A stretch of 64,000 nucleotides of DNA, from the NCBI GenBank assembly GCA_018902385.1, contig JABSSW010000053.1, positions 1 through 64,000 of the forward strand, read 5' to 3'. Numbering within the stretch: position 1 is the first letter of the stretch; each line of letters begins with the position of its first letter. The translations under genes and the position numbers were made by a program. This DNA is from Physcia stellaris (taxonomy: Eukaryota > Ascomycota > Lecanoromycetes > Caliciales > Physciaceae). Below, one piece after another: positions 45,063 to 55,875 of this stretch. The notes under the pieces are model-generated. The model did no database searches. It saw only the letters and a list, made by a program, of their open reading frames with translations, and was not told the origin of the DNA.

Positions 45063-45304
45063 ATTGTTTCCGAGCGCGCGTTCACGTGCTTTGGGGTGTA
45101 TTTCGCGGCTTTTTTCTTTCGAAATGCTTGTGGGATGGCATGGGATGCGTTGCTATTTGTTGCACTCGCCCCTGGCAAAATCGACCGCGGATCTCATCCC
45201 ACGTGATCAACAGTTATTCACCGCAAACCGGATAAATCAACGATAGCCCGACGTGGGACATTCGGCGAATTTAGAACTCCATTCATATCTGTTTACGTTC
45301 TGGC

Positions 45305-45373
45305 TTCCAAAGACGGGTAACCGTGATCTGACAAGTGGTTTCTATTTTTTATGCGCACTCAATTCTGTCCAGG
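45305..45373. repeat. Dispersed repeat S, copy 2
   Basis: Ungapped match of about 69 bp to 39,915-39,982. Both copies share the same strand orientation. Confidence 0.6.
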
Positions 45374-45688
45374 GCGAGCGTTGCCGTTTGTCTTTTTCTT
45401 TCTCATCTTCCCCTGTTGTACCTTCGTCTGGCTGCGGAGAGACACAGTTGGGTTTTAGCTACCACTCTATCAGTACTCTTTTCGCGATCCTCGTTGTTTC
45501 ACGCTGCTTGGTATGATCTTGAGATGAGCATAACAAGAAACTATGAAGAAGGATAGAGAACAGAACAAAGGTCTAAACCATGGAACAGCGGTAGTATTTC
45601 CAGCGTCAATCCATTTGTGATACCATGATAGGAGGATGCGTATCCCATGGTCTGGTAATAAGTGGTGCTAACTTTAGGATACACCGGC

Positions 45689-45775
45689 AAATCTACGATT
45701 ACCCGGCTTGGGGCAAAATCAGAAGATGATGTCGTTTCCATGTCGTCTTCATATGCTTTGCGCCAAACACGGGTA
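45689..45775. repeat. Dispersed repeat R, copy 3
   Basis: Best preserved relative to copy 2 (35,630): ATTACCCGGCTTGGGG, ATCAGAAGATGATGTCG, TTCATATGCTTTGCGCCAA. Confidence 0.6.
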
Positions 45776-45998
45776 AGCGTGTTATCAGATTGGGTGTATC
45801 GGTGGCAATGCATGGGAGGCAAGACAGCACCACATCAGACCATGGGATACCCCTTTCGCTCCACTTTTCGACCACTCAATGCTTTTCATGGTCCAAGAAT
45901 CGATTCCCCGACTTTGGAAGTTTCTAGAGCGGAAACACCTCGCGAAATCTGAGTACTAAACCTCCGAATTACCCAGAATAGCTGACGTTGGCGTGGCC

Positions 45999-47054
45999 CT
46001 AGTCTTTCGCCTTCCATCGTTCCCGGCTGACTTCATAGGCTCCGCTGCATTTCCAGGAACTCAGTATCAAATCGACGATATTGTCGACTCCCTTCCCATT
46101 CTTGACTTCGGCGAAAATCGTCGGACCGCCTTCTCTGTATTGGAGTCAGTGGGCTCCTTACCGAGTGCGATGAAGGGAAGGGAGGATGTAGAGATCACTT
46201 ACCTCATGCGCCCAGCATCCCTCTCCATAACGCCCAAATCCGCGCCCACGGCCTCCGCGAGGTCGACCTAGAAACACCCTCGTCAACCTCACCTCATCTC
46301 CTTGCCTTCTCGAACTCACTTTATTAATAACCAAGCAATCACTGCCCGTAATCCCCGGCCCTCCCTTCCTCGGCACCTTATCCCCCCCCGCAACATCAAT
46401 AACATAAATAATGAAGTCCGCCAACTCCCTACTGTAGTTTGCGGCCAGGTTATCGCCCCCGCTCTCGATCAGCAGGATATCGGTCGTGTGCTGGGAGTGC
46501 AGGTTCTGGAGCGCGTGCAGGTTCGCGCTGATGTCTTCGCGCACGGCGGCGTGGGGGCAGCCGCCGGTTTCGATGGCTTTGATGCGCGAGGGGGGGAGCG
46601 CGGAGTGCGCGGTGAGGAATTCGGCGTCTTCGCTGGAGGTGGGATGGATTTAGCTTAGCCACCGGTATGGGGGAGGGAGGGAGGGAGGGAGGGAAAAAGG
46701 CGTAGGGGAAGAGGGTAGGTTACCGAGTAAAGATATCGTTCGTGACGGCTGCTATGCTGTATTTATCGCGAAGAGCAAGACAGAGCTTGAGCATCAGGGC
46801 TGTTTTCCCGGAGCCGACTGGTCTGTTTGCAAGGCTTCTGATTAGTACTGTCATCTTGATCTCGCATTCACGCGAGGAGCATACCCACCGATGCCCACCG
46901 TGTATGCTCGCTCGGTCCAGTCTCTTCCCTCAATTATTGGCAGTTCCCGTTCGGTGTAGGAGCCCGGCCCATTGAGTATCTCATGCGAGTGTCCGTGTTC
47001 TGCGGCATTGAAGTCGTGGGAGTGGGCGCTGAGCCCGTCGTGCGTGTGTGACAT
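45999..47054 (-). CDS. ureG: Urease accessory protein UreG, Ni-delivery GTPase
   Basis: Five exons on the minus strand: 47,054-46,885, 46,822-46,724, 46,632-46,320, 46,267-46,203 and 46,134-45,999; 260 aa, all phases close. UreG is a SIMIBI-class GTPase that supplies GTP-dependent nickel loading to apo-urease with the UreF/UreD-type chaperones in the cytosol. The His-rich N-terminus ([14 protein letters not shown], then EHGHSHE) is the metal-binding extension of eukaryotic UreG. Motifs: P-loop [12 protein letters not shown] (about 56-67), TNDIFTREDAEFL, the conserved Cys-Pro-His [13 protein letters not shown] (the nickel site), [12 protein letters not shown] (Walker B/switch) and [13 protein letters not shown] (guanine specificity; NKxD as NKVD). 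Urease itself is not in the window. Intron 2 holds a CCCT tetranucleotide repeat. Confidence 0.93.
46668..46694. repeat. GGGA tetranucleotide microsatellite within ureG intron 2
   Basis: Six to seven tandem GGGA units on the plus strand, so the transcribed intron contains a CCCT polypyrimidine tract upstream of the TCCAG acceptor. The plus strand could form a G-quadruplex. Length is probably polymorphic between strains. Confidence 0.85.
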
Positions 47055-47660
47055 GGTTCTTTATGTGGCTTGGCGGTATTCGTTAATGTCCCTTGGTAAC
47101 ACATTTGGGCATCTCAGTCGTCCAAAAAAGCAATTTGATGATGGCTTTGCGGGCTTAAGATATAGTTATGTCCGAGAACCCTATTCTTTTTGATTTCTTG
47201 TCTTGGGGTTGAAGCCTTGCCTCGTTCTCCGCTTGCCATAAATTATCTTATTACTCTCTCTTGTTCTATACTGCCAAATTGGTCTCAAGCAATATGTGAA
47301 TGACTCGAAGACAGGAGAATTCGGTATTGAAGCTCCTTCTTCCGAGCAATACATGAGACCTCCAATTTATAACCGTCATTGTCATCCAAACCGTCCACAT
47401 CCGATATAGATACTATCGACCGCACCTTCCCGAAATGATCACAATGGAGCTTACTGTATTCATACTTATTCTACTACCTAGTACCTTAGCTATATCCATG
47501 ATTGGTATACTCACAAGGAGTCTCATGCTCACATTGGGATACGACGACCCCAGCACGAAGGATATTTGGCTCACCAGCATGGTCAACAACATCACCATCA
47601 AACATTAGATAGATGTCACTCGTTTAGTGCAAGCTCTTTTCAAATGGTTTCCCTATTTCT
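47055..47660. promoter_or_regulatory. Divergent promoter region, ureG / Ama1-like
   Basis: About 600 bp between the divergent starts of ureG (-) and the Ama1-like gene (+). No gene is supported; the short ORF at 47,413-47,601 (-) has no recognisable content. Confidence 0.5.
47243..47248 (-). promoter_or_regulatory. Possible GATA-factor (AreA/NIT2-type) site upstream of ureG
   Basis: TTATCT on the plus strand reads AGATAA on the ureG strand, matching HGATAR, about 190 bp upstream of the start codon. Nitrogen-metabolite GATA factors often regulate urea use. A single hexamer is weak evidence. Confidence 0.3.
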
Positions 47661-50426
47661 ATGGAGGCCGGTGTGATGCCCCGTTCTGTTTCTTCTGGGC
47701 CAGGCAACGAAGAACCCTCGAATCAATTGACAAATGTCTCCAAGCGCTCGCGCTCCTCTTCTGAGACTTCGATCCTATCTTCTGTCGACGAGTCACTGAA
47801 CGGGGATCTTCCTCCCCGTCCTGAAGGTCCAGGCACCGTAAGACGAAAGCCGGCAAAACGCTCCTTGCGGCCTACTCTCGTGACACTCATCGATCTAGGA
47901 GAGCTGCCTGGGGAAGATATTCAGAAGCCTCCGTCGCCCACGAATGCAACTCAGAATGGAACCCCTCCCGAGTCGAATTCGGCTCCTGCAACGCCACAGA
48001 AACGATTGAGGGATATTGATGCGGCGCTTGCAACTCCTCCCTCGACCCCAGACAACTCAATCAACGCCGCCGATACGTGCCCTTTCCCACTTCAACCTAT
48101 CCCGATTATCATCGGCGATAATTCTGGCGGTAAAAAGCCCAAGCGTCGGTGTATCAGTGCCGGAGATCTACCAATTACTCCACCCACTACACCTGACAGA
48201 TTTATCGCTAACCGAACCGCATCACATGATGCGTCAAGGAGCTTCCACGTTAGCAAGTCGACACAGCATCTATCTAGTGCCGAGAGACTCCTGCGTCAGA
48301 ATTCAGATAGTCCGGATCCCTTCAGGTCACCGTCGATCGCTAGGCAGGGAAGACCACGTATATCCAGTGGCCAAACAAACAGGAATGCGAGCACGCACGT
48401 TCGTGTATTCAGCGGCAGCAATCTGTTGCAGGCCTCAAATGACCCACTAAACCCTCAGAACAGACAGATCAGTACAGGAGCTGTGTGGAACGTGGGTGGC
48501 GCTGCAGCGATAGCTCCTTCGGGACCTATCAATGGTGTGCCTGATGGGCGAGGCGGTGTGTTGGGCAGCGGCACAAATGCGCCAATGTACACCTCACGAT
48601 TCTTCGAAAGAAACACCTCAGATCAGGATCGTGGTAGACTGGAAGGTCGGCTCGCTGCAGCATTAGATATTGACCAAGCAAGCCGGGTTTTAAACCACTC
48701 CCAATCGCCTGATCGCAGCAGGGGGGCAAAGATCGCTCCCGGAAGCTCGTCGTCGAAATCTAAGCAACGAGAACCACGCACCGTTTGGAGAGATGGACAG
48801 TGGGTTCGAGAAGGGTCAGTCCCGCGTAAGTACTGTTACTGAAATGAAGTGAAAGGACATTCCCCTCAAGCTTACAAATAAAGAGATCATCGATCATGTG
48901 CTGACTCTGTCTAGTTGCAAGAAGTTCTCAAATCGATGAAGTCAGAGCAGTACCAATCACCCCTTTCAGATACGTAAACCATGATGACTTGTATACGTTG
49001 CTTACTGATTCCTTATACAGTTTTGGATGCGCCGCAGCTTCGGGATGATTACTACTGCTCGGTTTTAGCGTATAGCTACACATCGCGGACGTTGGCAGTG
49101 GGACTCAGTAACAGAGTCTATCTATGGTCCGAAGGCTCTGGCGTCCAGTACCCGGAACTGAGGAGATCAGATCGCCGCAACACATATGTAACTTCACTCT
49201 CCTTTTCCTCTGCAGCAGGCGGGCATAGTATCCTTGCCATGGGACGCAACGATGGTCACTTGAGTCTTTGGAGTCTCCATGATCGAGGAGTAAGATTCGA
49301 GACCCAGCTCCCGACAGCCGTGGCATGCCTCGCATTCAAACCCGTCACCACCCGTAGGCCCTCCACGCGGTTTGGATCGCTTGTGGATATTGAGGAACTT
49401 CTTGTGGGAGATGAGCTTGGCAATGTGTACTACTACAGCCTTGAGTGGATGACGGATCATCAAAGTGCCGTTCATGGATGGAACGGGGCATTGAAATTAA
49501 TGGCCAAGATTACTATCCACACCCAGCAAATTTGTGGGCTTGCCTGGTCACCAGATGGAGAATATTTCGCTTCAGGAGCCAACGACAACGCTTGCTGTTT
49601 GTTCAATGTCAGAGATGTTTTATCCGACCCCAATGTTCCTCTCAATTTAGACTCACCACAGAAGGGAGCGGTGCAAACATTGATGGCAGGCTTCGGTTTC
49701 GCAAGCCAGGTCAATAGGACCGACGAGCCTTTTCCGACTTCACCGGCTCAAAAATCCAAGGGGCTTCATCAACCGCAAGGCCTTTACAGTTCGTTGAGCC
49801 TTGGCCTCAACCCGCTGACTGCTTCTGGAGTTCCTACCTTTCTCGAGGTATTGGACGGGCGTCAGAGACATAAGTGGCTTCATAGTGCAGCCATCAAGGC
49901 CATCGCCTTCTGTCCTTGGCAACGGGGCCTTTTGGCTACCGGTGGAGGATCCAATGATCGGGCAATCCACTTCTACCACACATTCTCCGGGGCTTGCCTG
50001 GCTACAATCGATGTTCAAGCACAAGTCACTTCCCTTATCTGGTCGACGAGCCGGCGTGAAATTGCGGCCACGTTCGGATATGCACAGCCGGAGCACCCAT
50101 ATCGCATCGCTGTCTTCTCCTGGCCCGAATGTCGGCAGGTCGTTGCAATCCCGTGGGCGAGCGAGATGCGGGCCCTGCTAGCGATCCCGTACCCAGGAGG
50201 GCCGAATGAGACGAGCCGGCAAGCGGGAGAAGGGGGCATCTGGTGGTCTCGCACGGCGGAAGAAGGATGTATCGTGGTGGCATCCTCGGACGAGTCTGTC
50301 AAGTTCCATGAGATCTGGACAGGAAGTAGGAAATCGACGGGAGGGGGCATGGGATTGCTGGGGGGAAGCGACATCCTGGAGAGCTTGGAAGGCATAGACA
50401 AGGAAGGACGAGATGTCATTCGCTGA
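47661..50426 (+). CDS. Cdc20/Cdh1-family APC/C activator, Ama1-like
   Basis: Exon 1 is 47,661-48,825 and the last exon 49,021-50,426. A 59-nt middle exon (48,915-48,973) is likely but does not keep frame as read. The protein would activate the anaphase-promoting complex and recruit substrates; Ama1-type activators act in meiosis. The N-terminus is long and disordered with TP/SP sites. C-box: PTTPDRFIANR (about 175-185; family DRFIPxR). VWRDGQWVREG precedes the intron; VLDAPQLRDDYYCSVLAYSY starts the WD40 propeller. Blades include LAVGLSNRVYLW, ILAMGRNDGHLSLW, ICGLAWSPDGEYFASGANDN and LLATGGGSNDRAIHFY. It ends DVIR, the Ile-Arg tail that docks on APC/C TPR subunits. The C-S-V-L-A-Y-S pattern favours Ama1 over Cdc20 or Cdh1. 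Skipping the middle exon (one 195-nt intron) keeps frame but removes the ITPFR block. Confidence 0.82.
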
Positions 50427-51079
50427 ACTGTCTATAGGCAATTAGTGTCTCCCGAGTCCCATTGTTGGTTTTTGGAGGGGTTAGATTGAATTGTGCTGCT
50501 CGGCCTCTATCATTATACGCCCATAGTAATGGGAATTTGAAGTGCGACATTCGATTGTTCTGTGATCTACTGTACTTAAGGTAAGGTACCGAGTACGTAC
50601 GTTGAGCCTTGCTGCAGTCCGGTCAACCTTGAATGCATAGAAACCAATGCGGCCTAGCGTTGAATCTGACAGGGCTGTGTTCGATTCAACAACGAAAGCT
50701 CAATAATATCATCGACCAGTTTCAACATGCTTTTTCCCTTGTTCAGAGTATTCGAGAAGGGCGTTGAAAGTCTTCCAAACTCTCCGCCATCCTGGCGAAG
50801 ATCTCCGAGAGCCAGGGCCAATCATCTGTCTCGCATCCGCACGTTTCCCCCACATCGAGATTCCACCACTTGCTTATTCCAGGCCCGCATGATCGCGCAT
50901 TTGAGCCGCTGAATGCGCACGCAGGGCCTGCCGACATCGAACTCAACCTACTGTGTCCCGGAAGCCCCAAGGAGAAGAGTGCTCAACAAAAGAACGCCGC
51001 TCAACAATGCTCTCCCACTCACTCTCGACATAACCACACCGGGCAGAAGGAGCAACAGCTCCGTCCGAGGCAACCAGCC
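50427..51079. promoter_or_regulatory. Upstream region of the phosphate transporter gene
   Basis: No gene. A CACGTT at 50,840-50,845 matches the weaker Pho4-type site; a bHLH phosphate regulator could act here. The short 5' leader before 51,080 is A/C-rich, as common in fungi. Confidence 0.35.
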
Positions 51080-53893
51080 ATGAAGTTCTCTCATAGCATC
51101 CAGTTCAATTCGGTGCCCGACTGGAGCAGTCATTACATCAATTACAGCAATCTGAAGAAGCTGTGAGTCTTCATCAAGGCTTACGCGTCCAGCTCAGTTC
51201 CTGGATGACGGTTCGCTGACTGTTGAAATCTCTAGCATCTACACTCTCGAGAAGTCCGTCAACCAGACCCATGTCGAGCATGACGCCGAGTCATCACCCC
51301 TCATTAGTGGTGATGAAGATCCCGATATCATCTTCCAACGGGCCCTCGACGCCGAGCTGGAAAAGATCGTTCAATTCTATGAGCTGAAAGAGCAGGAGAT
51401 CTATGGTGAAGTGACACAGTTGCTGCGAGATGAGGAGTCCTATGAAGGCGAGGCGGAACATTTCGACCCAGATCAAATTGACGGGACACATGAGAGGGGT
51501 TTCAACAGAGGGGGCAGGCCACGGCATGGCAGCATGTTTCAGAGCCTTGGCTTCACTGGCTTCGGCAGTCGAAAACGACGAACCAGTATGATGAGTGCTT
51601 CCATTGACGACATCAACGAAGAAGGCGATAGCGACGACGATGCAGGTGATATGGCTCCACTCCACAGGACTACATCACCGAAGGACCGGAGGAAAACATA
51701 CGACGCTAATGCAGGACAAGGCATAGATGAACTTCGGAGCTCACGTGAGTTACCAAGCGCCAAAGGGAGACCTAGTCAATCATTTGACGATGGTAGCGAT
51801 CATGGCTTCTCGTCATTGGTGGCGTCCGGTATGACCCTAAAGAAGCGGACAATCGGCCTTTACGTCTCATTGTGTGAACTGAAGTCCTTTATACAATTGA
51901 ACAGGACAGGCTTCTCCAAGGCATGCAAGAAGTACGATAAGACGTTGGACCGGAATATCAAGAGCTCATATGTCAAGAATCGGGTCAATCCGGCTTCCCC
52001 ATTTAGACCATCCACCATGCAACATCTGGATGAGCATATTGAGAGCATAGAGAAGTCATACGCCCATCTTACGACAAAGGGAGACACATCCGCAGCTAAG
52101 CGCGAGTTGCGCTTAAATCTCCGAGAGCATGTTGTCTGGGAAAGAAACACCGTCTGGCGAGAAATGATTGGTGTGGAACGTAAGGCTCAAGCAGCCAATA
52201 TGGGAGTTCGGAGAACATTGCTCGGCGGTGAACACGACCCTTCAAATGCTCGGCTGCAAGGCGATGAGCCGGACGAGATGGAAAAACAGGAAATTGTCAC
52301 TCCAGTCGGCAGACTTACCTGCCCGCGATGGCTCTTCAGCTCAACATTTTTCACATTGGTGGCCATCGTTGCCATCTTCATTGTTCTTTTGGTTGTGCCC
52401 ATCATGGAGCAAAGTGTGCAACAAAATTGCTTGGCCTTGGTCATCTTTGTCAGCCTGCTATGGGCCACAGAGGTAGGTAGTCTCTTTAAAATCCGTTGTT
52501 CCGCACTGACGGAGCAGGTCATACCGCTTTTCGTGACGGCGCTCCTCGTACCTTTCTTGGCAGTTATCCTTCAAGTTGTCCGTTCAGATGACACTCACCA
52601 TAGACTGGATCCCAAAAGTGCAACGAAGTACATATTTGCGGCTATGTGGACCCCAGTCATCATGCTGTTGTTGGGAGGTTTCACAATTGCAGCTGCACTC
52701 TCGAAATACTCGATTGCAAAATTGATGGCGACGTTCGTACTCAGCAAAGCAGGGACGCGACCACGTACAGTCTTGCTCACCAACATGTTCGTTGCATTGA
52801 TAGCAAGTATGTGGATCAGCAACGTTGCTGCGCCCGTTCTGTGCTTCTCAATCATACAGGTACAATTCTCAACAGCGCCGTGTTTTTTCCTACTGAAACT
52901 GATGTATTGGTAGCCACTACTTCGAAACTTGCCTGCGGACTCCAACTTCTCGAAAGCGCTCATACTTGGTATTGCACTGGCCTCAAACATTGGTGGTGCT
53001 GCCTCACCTATCGCTTCTCCACAGAACATCATCGCTCTCCAAAACATGCGCCCTCAGCCTAGCTGGGGAATTTGGTTCCTTGTTGCGCTCCCTGTCTGTA
53101 TCCTCTCAATCCTCTCGATCTGGCTATTGCTTCTCGCTACCTTTCAGCCCGGTAAAGGTACCACCATTGTGCCAATACGACCTATGAAAGACAAATTCAC
53201 CGGAGTCCAGTGGTTCATCAGCTTTGTCACAATCGTGACTATTGTACTCTGGTGCGTTACCCATCAGCTCGAAAACGTCTTTGGCGACATGGGCGTTGTC
53301 GCTATAATCCCTATTGTTCTCTTCTTTGGCACCGGTATCCTTACCAAAGAAGACTTCAACAACTTCCTCTGGACTATCATCATTCTCGCTGCTGGCGGTC
53401 TCTCTCTTGGCAAGGCGGTCTCGTCTTCTGGTCTTCTGGACACCATTGCAACCACGATAACTGAAAAAGTGGAAGGCATGAGCTTGTACGGTGTGCTGGT
53501 GGTATTCACCGCTTTGTGCCTGGTGGTCGCTACGTTCATCAGCCATACTGTGGCAGCGTTGATCATCTTGCCGCTGGTACATGAAGTCGGAGCAGGCATG
53601 AAAGAGCCCCACCCGAATCTCCTTGTAATGGGTAGTGCGCTAATGTGCTCCGCCGCCATGGGGCTTCCAACAAGTGGTTTTCCTAACATGAGTAAGTCGC
53701 ATCGCATATTGCATTATCTTGACTTGACATGCTGATCGGAGCTCTAGCGGCCATAATGATGGAAGATCCACAGACCGGCCACAGATACCTCCGTGTCCAG
53801 CATTTCCTCACCCGCGGTATACCTAGCAGCATCATCGCCTTTGCTATCATCGTTAGTGTCGGCTACGGTCTCTTGCTTGCGGCTGGCCTTTGA
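51080..53893 (+). CDS. SPX-domain low-affinity phosphate transporter (Pho87/Pho90/Pho91 type)
   Basis: Five exons: 51,080-51,162, 51,236-52,472, 52,518-52,859, 52,914-53,691 and 53,748-53,893; 861 aa, close to Pho87/90 length. The N-terminal SPX domain starts MKFSHSIQFNSVPDWSSHYI, then NYSNLKKLIYTLEK. It continues with ALDAELEKIVQFYELKEQEI and, after an acidic/Ser-rich insert, LYVSLCELKSFIQLNRTGFS, then KACKKYDK, the inositol-pyrophosphate-binding Lys cluster. From about residue 395 come some 11-12 TM helices of the anion:sodium symporter (CitMHS/DASS) family, with the SNVAAP signature (MWISNVAAPVL), then NIGGAASPIASPQNIIAL, TFISHTVAALIILPL and MGLPTSGFPNM. Transports inorganic phosphate at the plasma membrane or vacuole; SPX restrains it by phosphate status. 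The 45-nt third-exon-boundary intron is a multiple of 3. Confidence 0.92.
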
Positions 53894-54893
53894 TCGGAAA
53901 ATATTACCATGTCATAGCGAGCGCGGCGTTCAGGCAAGCCATCGCCTATATGCGACTTGGCGGCGTTCAAAGCCACAATCTAGGAAAGGAGTTTGTCAGG
54001 TGAAGTGATTATGGTGAAGTGATTAATTTGGGTGCATTGCAACATGTCTGGAAGATTTTTCGTCGCTATGCTTACCATGGGTTTCGTTGAAGCCACCCTA
54101 GATTTTGGATAGCAATTTACTTATGTCTGTCCATTCTAGTCTTACGAGCACGCCTTCTTGTCGCATGAGTCCTCTCGGAAGTTTCTTACGTCCCGATCGG
54201 ATCGACCTTCGCTTCTATCCGCTGCTGCACACCGCTCTAATATATCTCGTACATGCATGCCGAGATACACAAAAATAAGTGATTTTGGCCCTTACTTACA
54301 GTGGGTCGACATAGCGGGTGGTCAGACTCTTTAGCTCGGTAATCCAATCCTGGTTCAGAAGGGTATAGTTGTATACGAAATGACTTATAATGGTTAGAAC
54401 AAGTGTCACGATCTGAGAAATCTGAATATCCAGGCGGCTTCGGGCTGACGCTCAATGGATCCTAACAACAAGGCTACTCTACTATCTGCAAACTCACTCT
54501 ATAACAGCGGACATGGTTCCGGCGATGAAGCCTGCATAACCGTTGGAAAACACCGTGCGAATGCAGCTCATGTGGGTAACGCTCAGACGTTCTTCAGCTA
54601 CGATAGCAGCCATGGTCGCCGCTCAGACTACTTTTCTTTCGCCAAGATCCTCCACATCATAACCCGACCGTATCACCCCTTGGATTCCTTATCATGGCGA
54701 CTAACAACGTAGTAACTTGATTGAATTTTGCGATAACGGAGTCCGCTCCACATACGGAGGATAAATTAATTAGCTCGAAAAAACTTGAAGCAACATGAAG
54801 AGATCTGGTTTAAAAGCCACAGGCTTTACCCGAATTTCTATTCACTTCGAGGTACGAGAACCGACATCCTAGAGACTTACAGACCAAAAAACC
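53894..54893. other. Intergenic, no supported gene
   Basis: About 1 kb. Short ORFs such as 54,455-54,712 have no recognised features. Contains the promoter of the small secreted protein gene. Confidence 0.5.
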
Positions 54894-55418
54894 ATGTTCT
54901 GCCGGCTGAATCTTGTGGTCATGCTTTTGCTCGCTCTTCTAACACATGGGGCGGTTGTACCATCATTCAAACACGCCAGATTCGGCTTACAGCCACGCGC
55001 CGCGGCCCCTCCGGAAGTCCTCTCAACTAAGCCTCTACATACACGTTACTCGTTCATGTTCTCCGAGGTCCACCAATTACCCTCCGGCTGGTCTCTCCAC
55101 GTCAAACATTACAGTATCCTCATGCCTGTCACAACCGTCGCCGCCATTCTCACGAATTTTTACGAAAACGTGATGAGTCTCGCCGCCCACGCTGCAGATA
55201 CGTTCGAAGAGGAGCACACCGACATGGCCATACAGATTGGGGAGCTGCTGCTCCGTCTCGCCACCAACGAAGAGCTGATCCCAGTCTCGTGGGATCTGGT
55301 CCACGATTTTGCGAAGATGATGAAGTCGATAACGGAGAGGGGATTAGTGGGTGGGCTTGAGGCTGTGCTTAAGTGTGGAAGCACGGAAGTAATGATCTTG
55401 GTTGAGGCGGCGGGTTGA
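54894..55418 (+). CDS. Small secreted protein of unknown function
   Basis: Single exon, 174 aa. Residues 1-20 (MFCRLNLVVMLLLALLTHGA) form a strong signal peptide. The mature part has HQLPSGWSLHVKHYSILMPV, then TTVAAILTNFYENVMSLAAH, then MAIQIGELLLRLATNEELIP and VSWDLVHDFAKMMKSITERG, suggesting several amphipathic helices. Only one Cys remains after the predicted cleavage (KCGS), so it is not a cysteine-rich effector. No TM segment or GPI signal. Isolated single-exon secreted gene; candidate host-interaction or extracellular protein, but nothing in sequence proves that. The start is the only Met giving a signal peptide. Confidence 0.65.
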   Translation: MFCRLNLVVMLLLALLTHGAVVPSFKHARFGLQPRAAAPPEVLSTKPLHTRYSFMFSEVHQLPSGWSLHVKHYSILMPVTTVAAILTNFYENVMSLAAHAADTFEEEHTDMAIQIGELLLRLATNEELIPVSWDLVHDFAKMMKSITERGLVGGLEAVLKCGSTEVMILVEAAG

Positions 55419-55875
55419 GGAGCGGCTGAAGGAGATGGGAATGCATTTCTAGATGACCACATTTTCACAGGCTACTACCTTAGGGGATACTGAGTGGTCG
55501 AATACCGGGCTGCGGATTAGGTGCAGTAAAGTCATTGGAACTCGAGATCTCTTCTTGACCCAAAAGTCGAGCGTTTTCCATTAGCGAGTCTTCAATTGTG
55601 AAATTGGCGGATTGAGGTATTTGCAAAGCGTGCTTCAGCAAAATAGAGCCAAAGTAATAGAATTGTGCAAACTCTGGATGAATGCCAAGGTGTAGCGCGT
55701 TTTGCGATTGTAGCCTGCCGTAGCCTCTCCCACAGAACTTGGTACTTCATTTATCACCTTCTCGACTACAATATGCAGCACTGTGCGGTGTATACAGTAC
55801 ATTTGCGTGAGAAGGGCACCAGTGACTAGATGAGCTAGGCGCTGCAATGCTCTGCTCAATCGTCCTTGATCTCAA
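55419..55875. other. Intergenic
   Basis: No gene supported; promoter of the phosphoglycerate-mutase-family gene. Nothing distinctive seen. Confidence 0.5.

Larger units (their letters stand above)
45063..45998. other. Convergent intergenic region with two repeat copies
   Basis: Between the convergent MYND-like gene (+) and ureG (-). It carries repeat S copy 2 (45,305-45,373) and repeat R copy 3 (45,689-45,775), 384 bp apart. No gene. The repeats suggest an old non-autonomous element inserted here. Confidence 0.5.
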
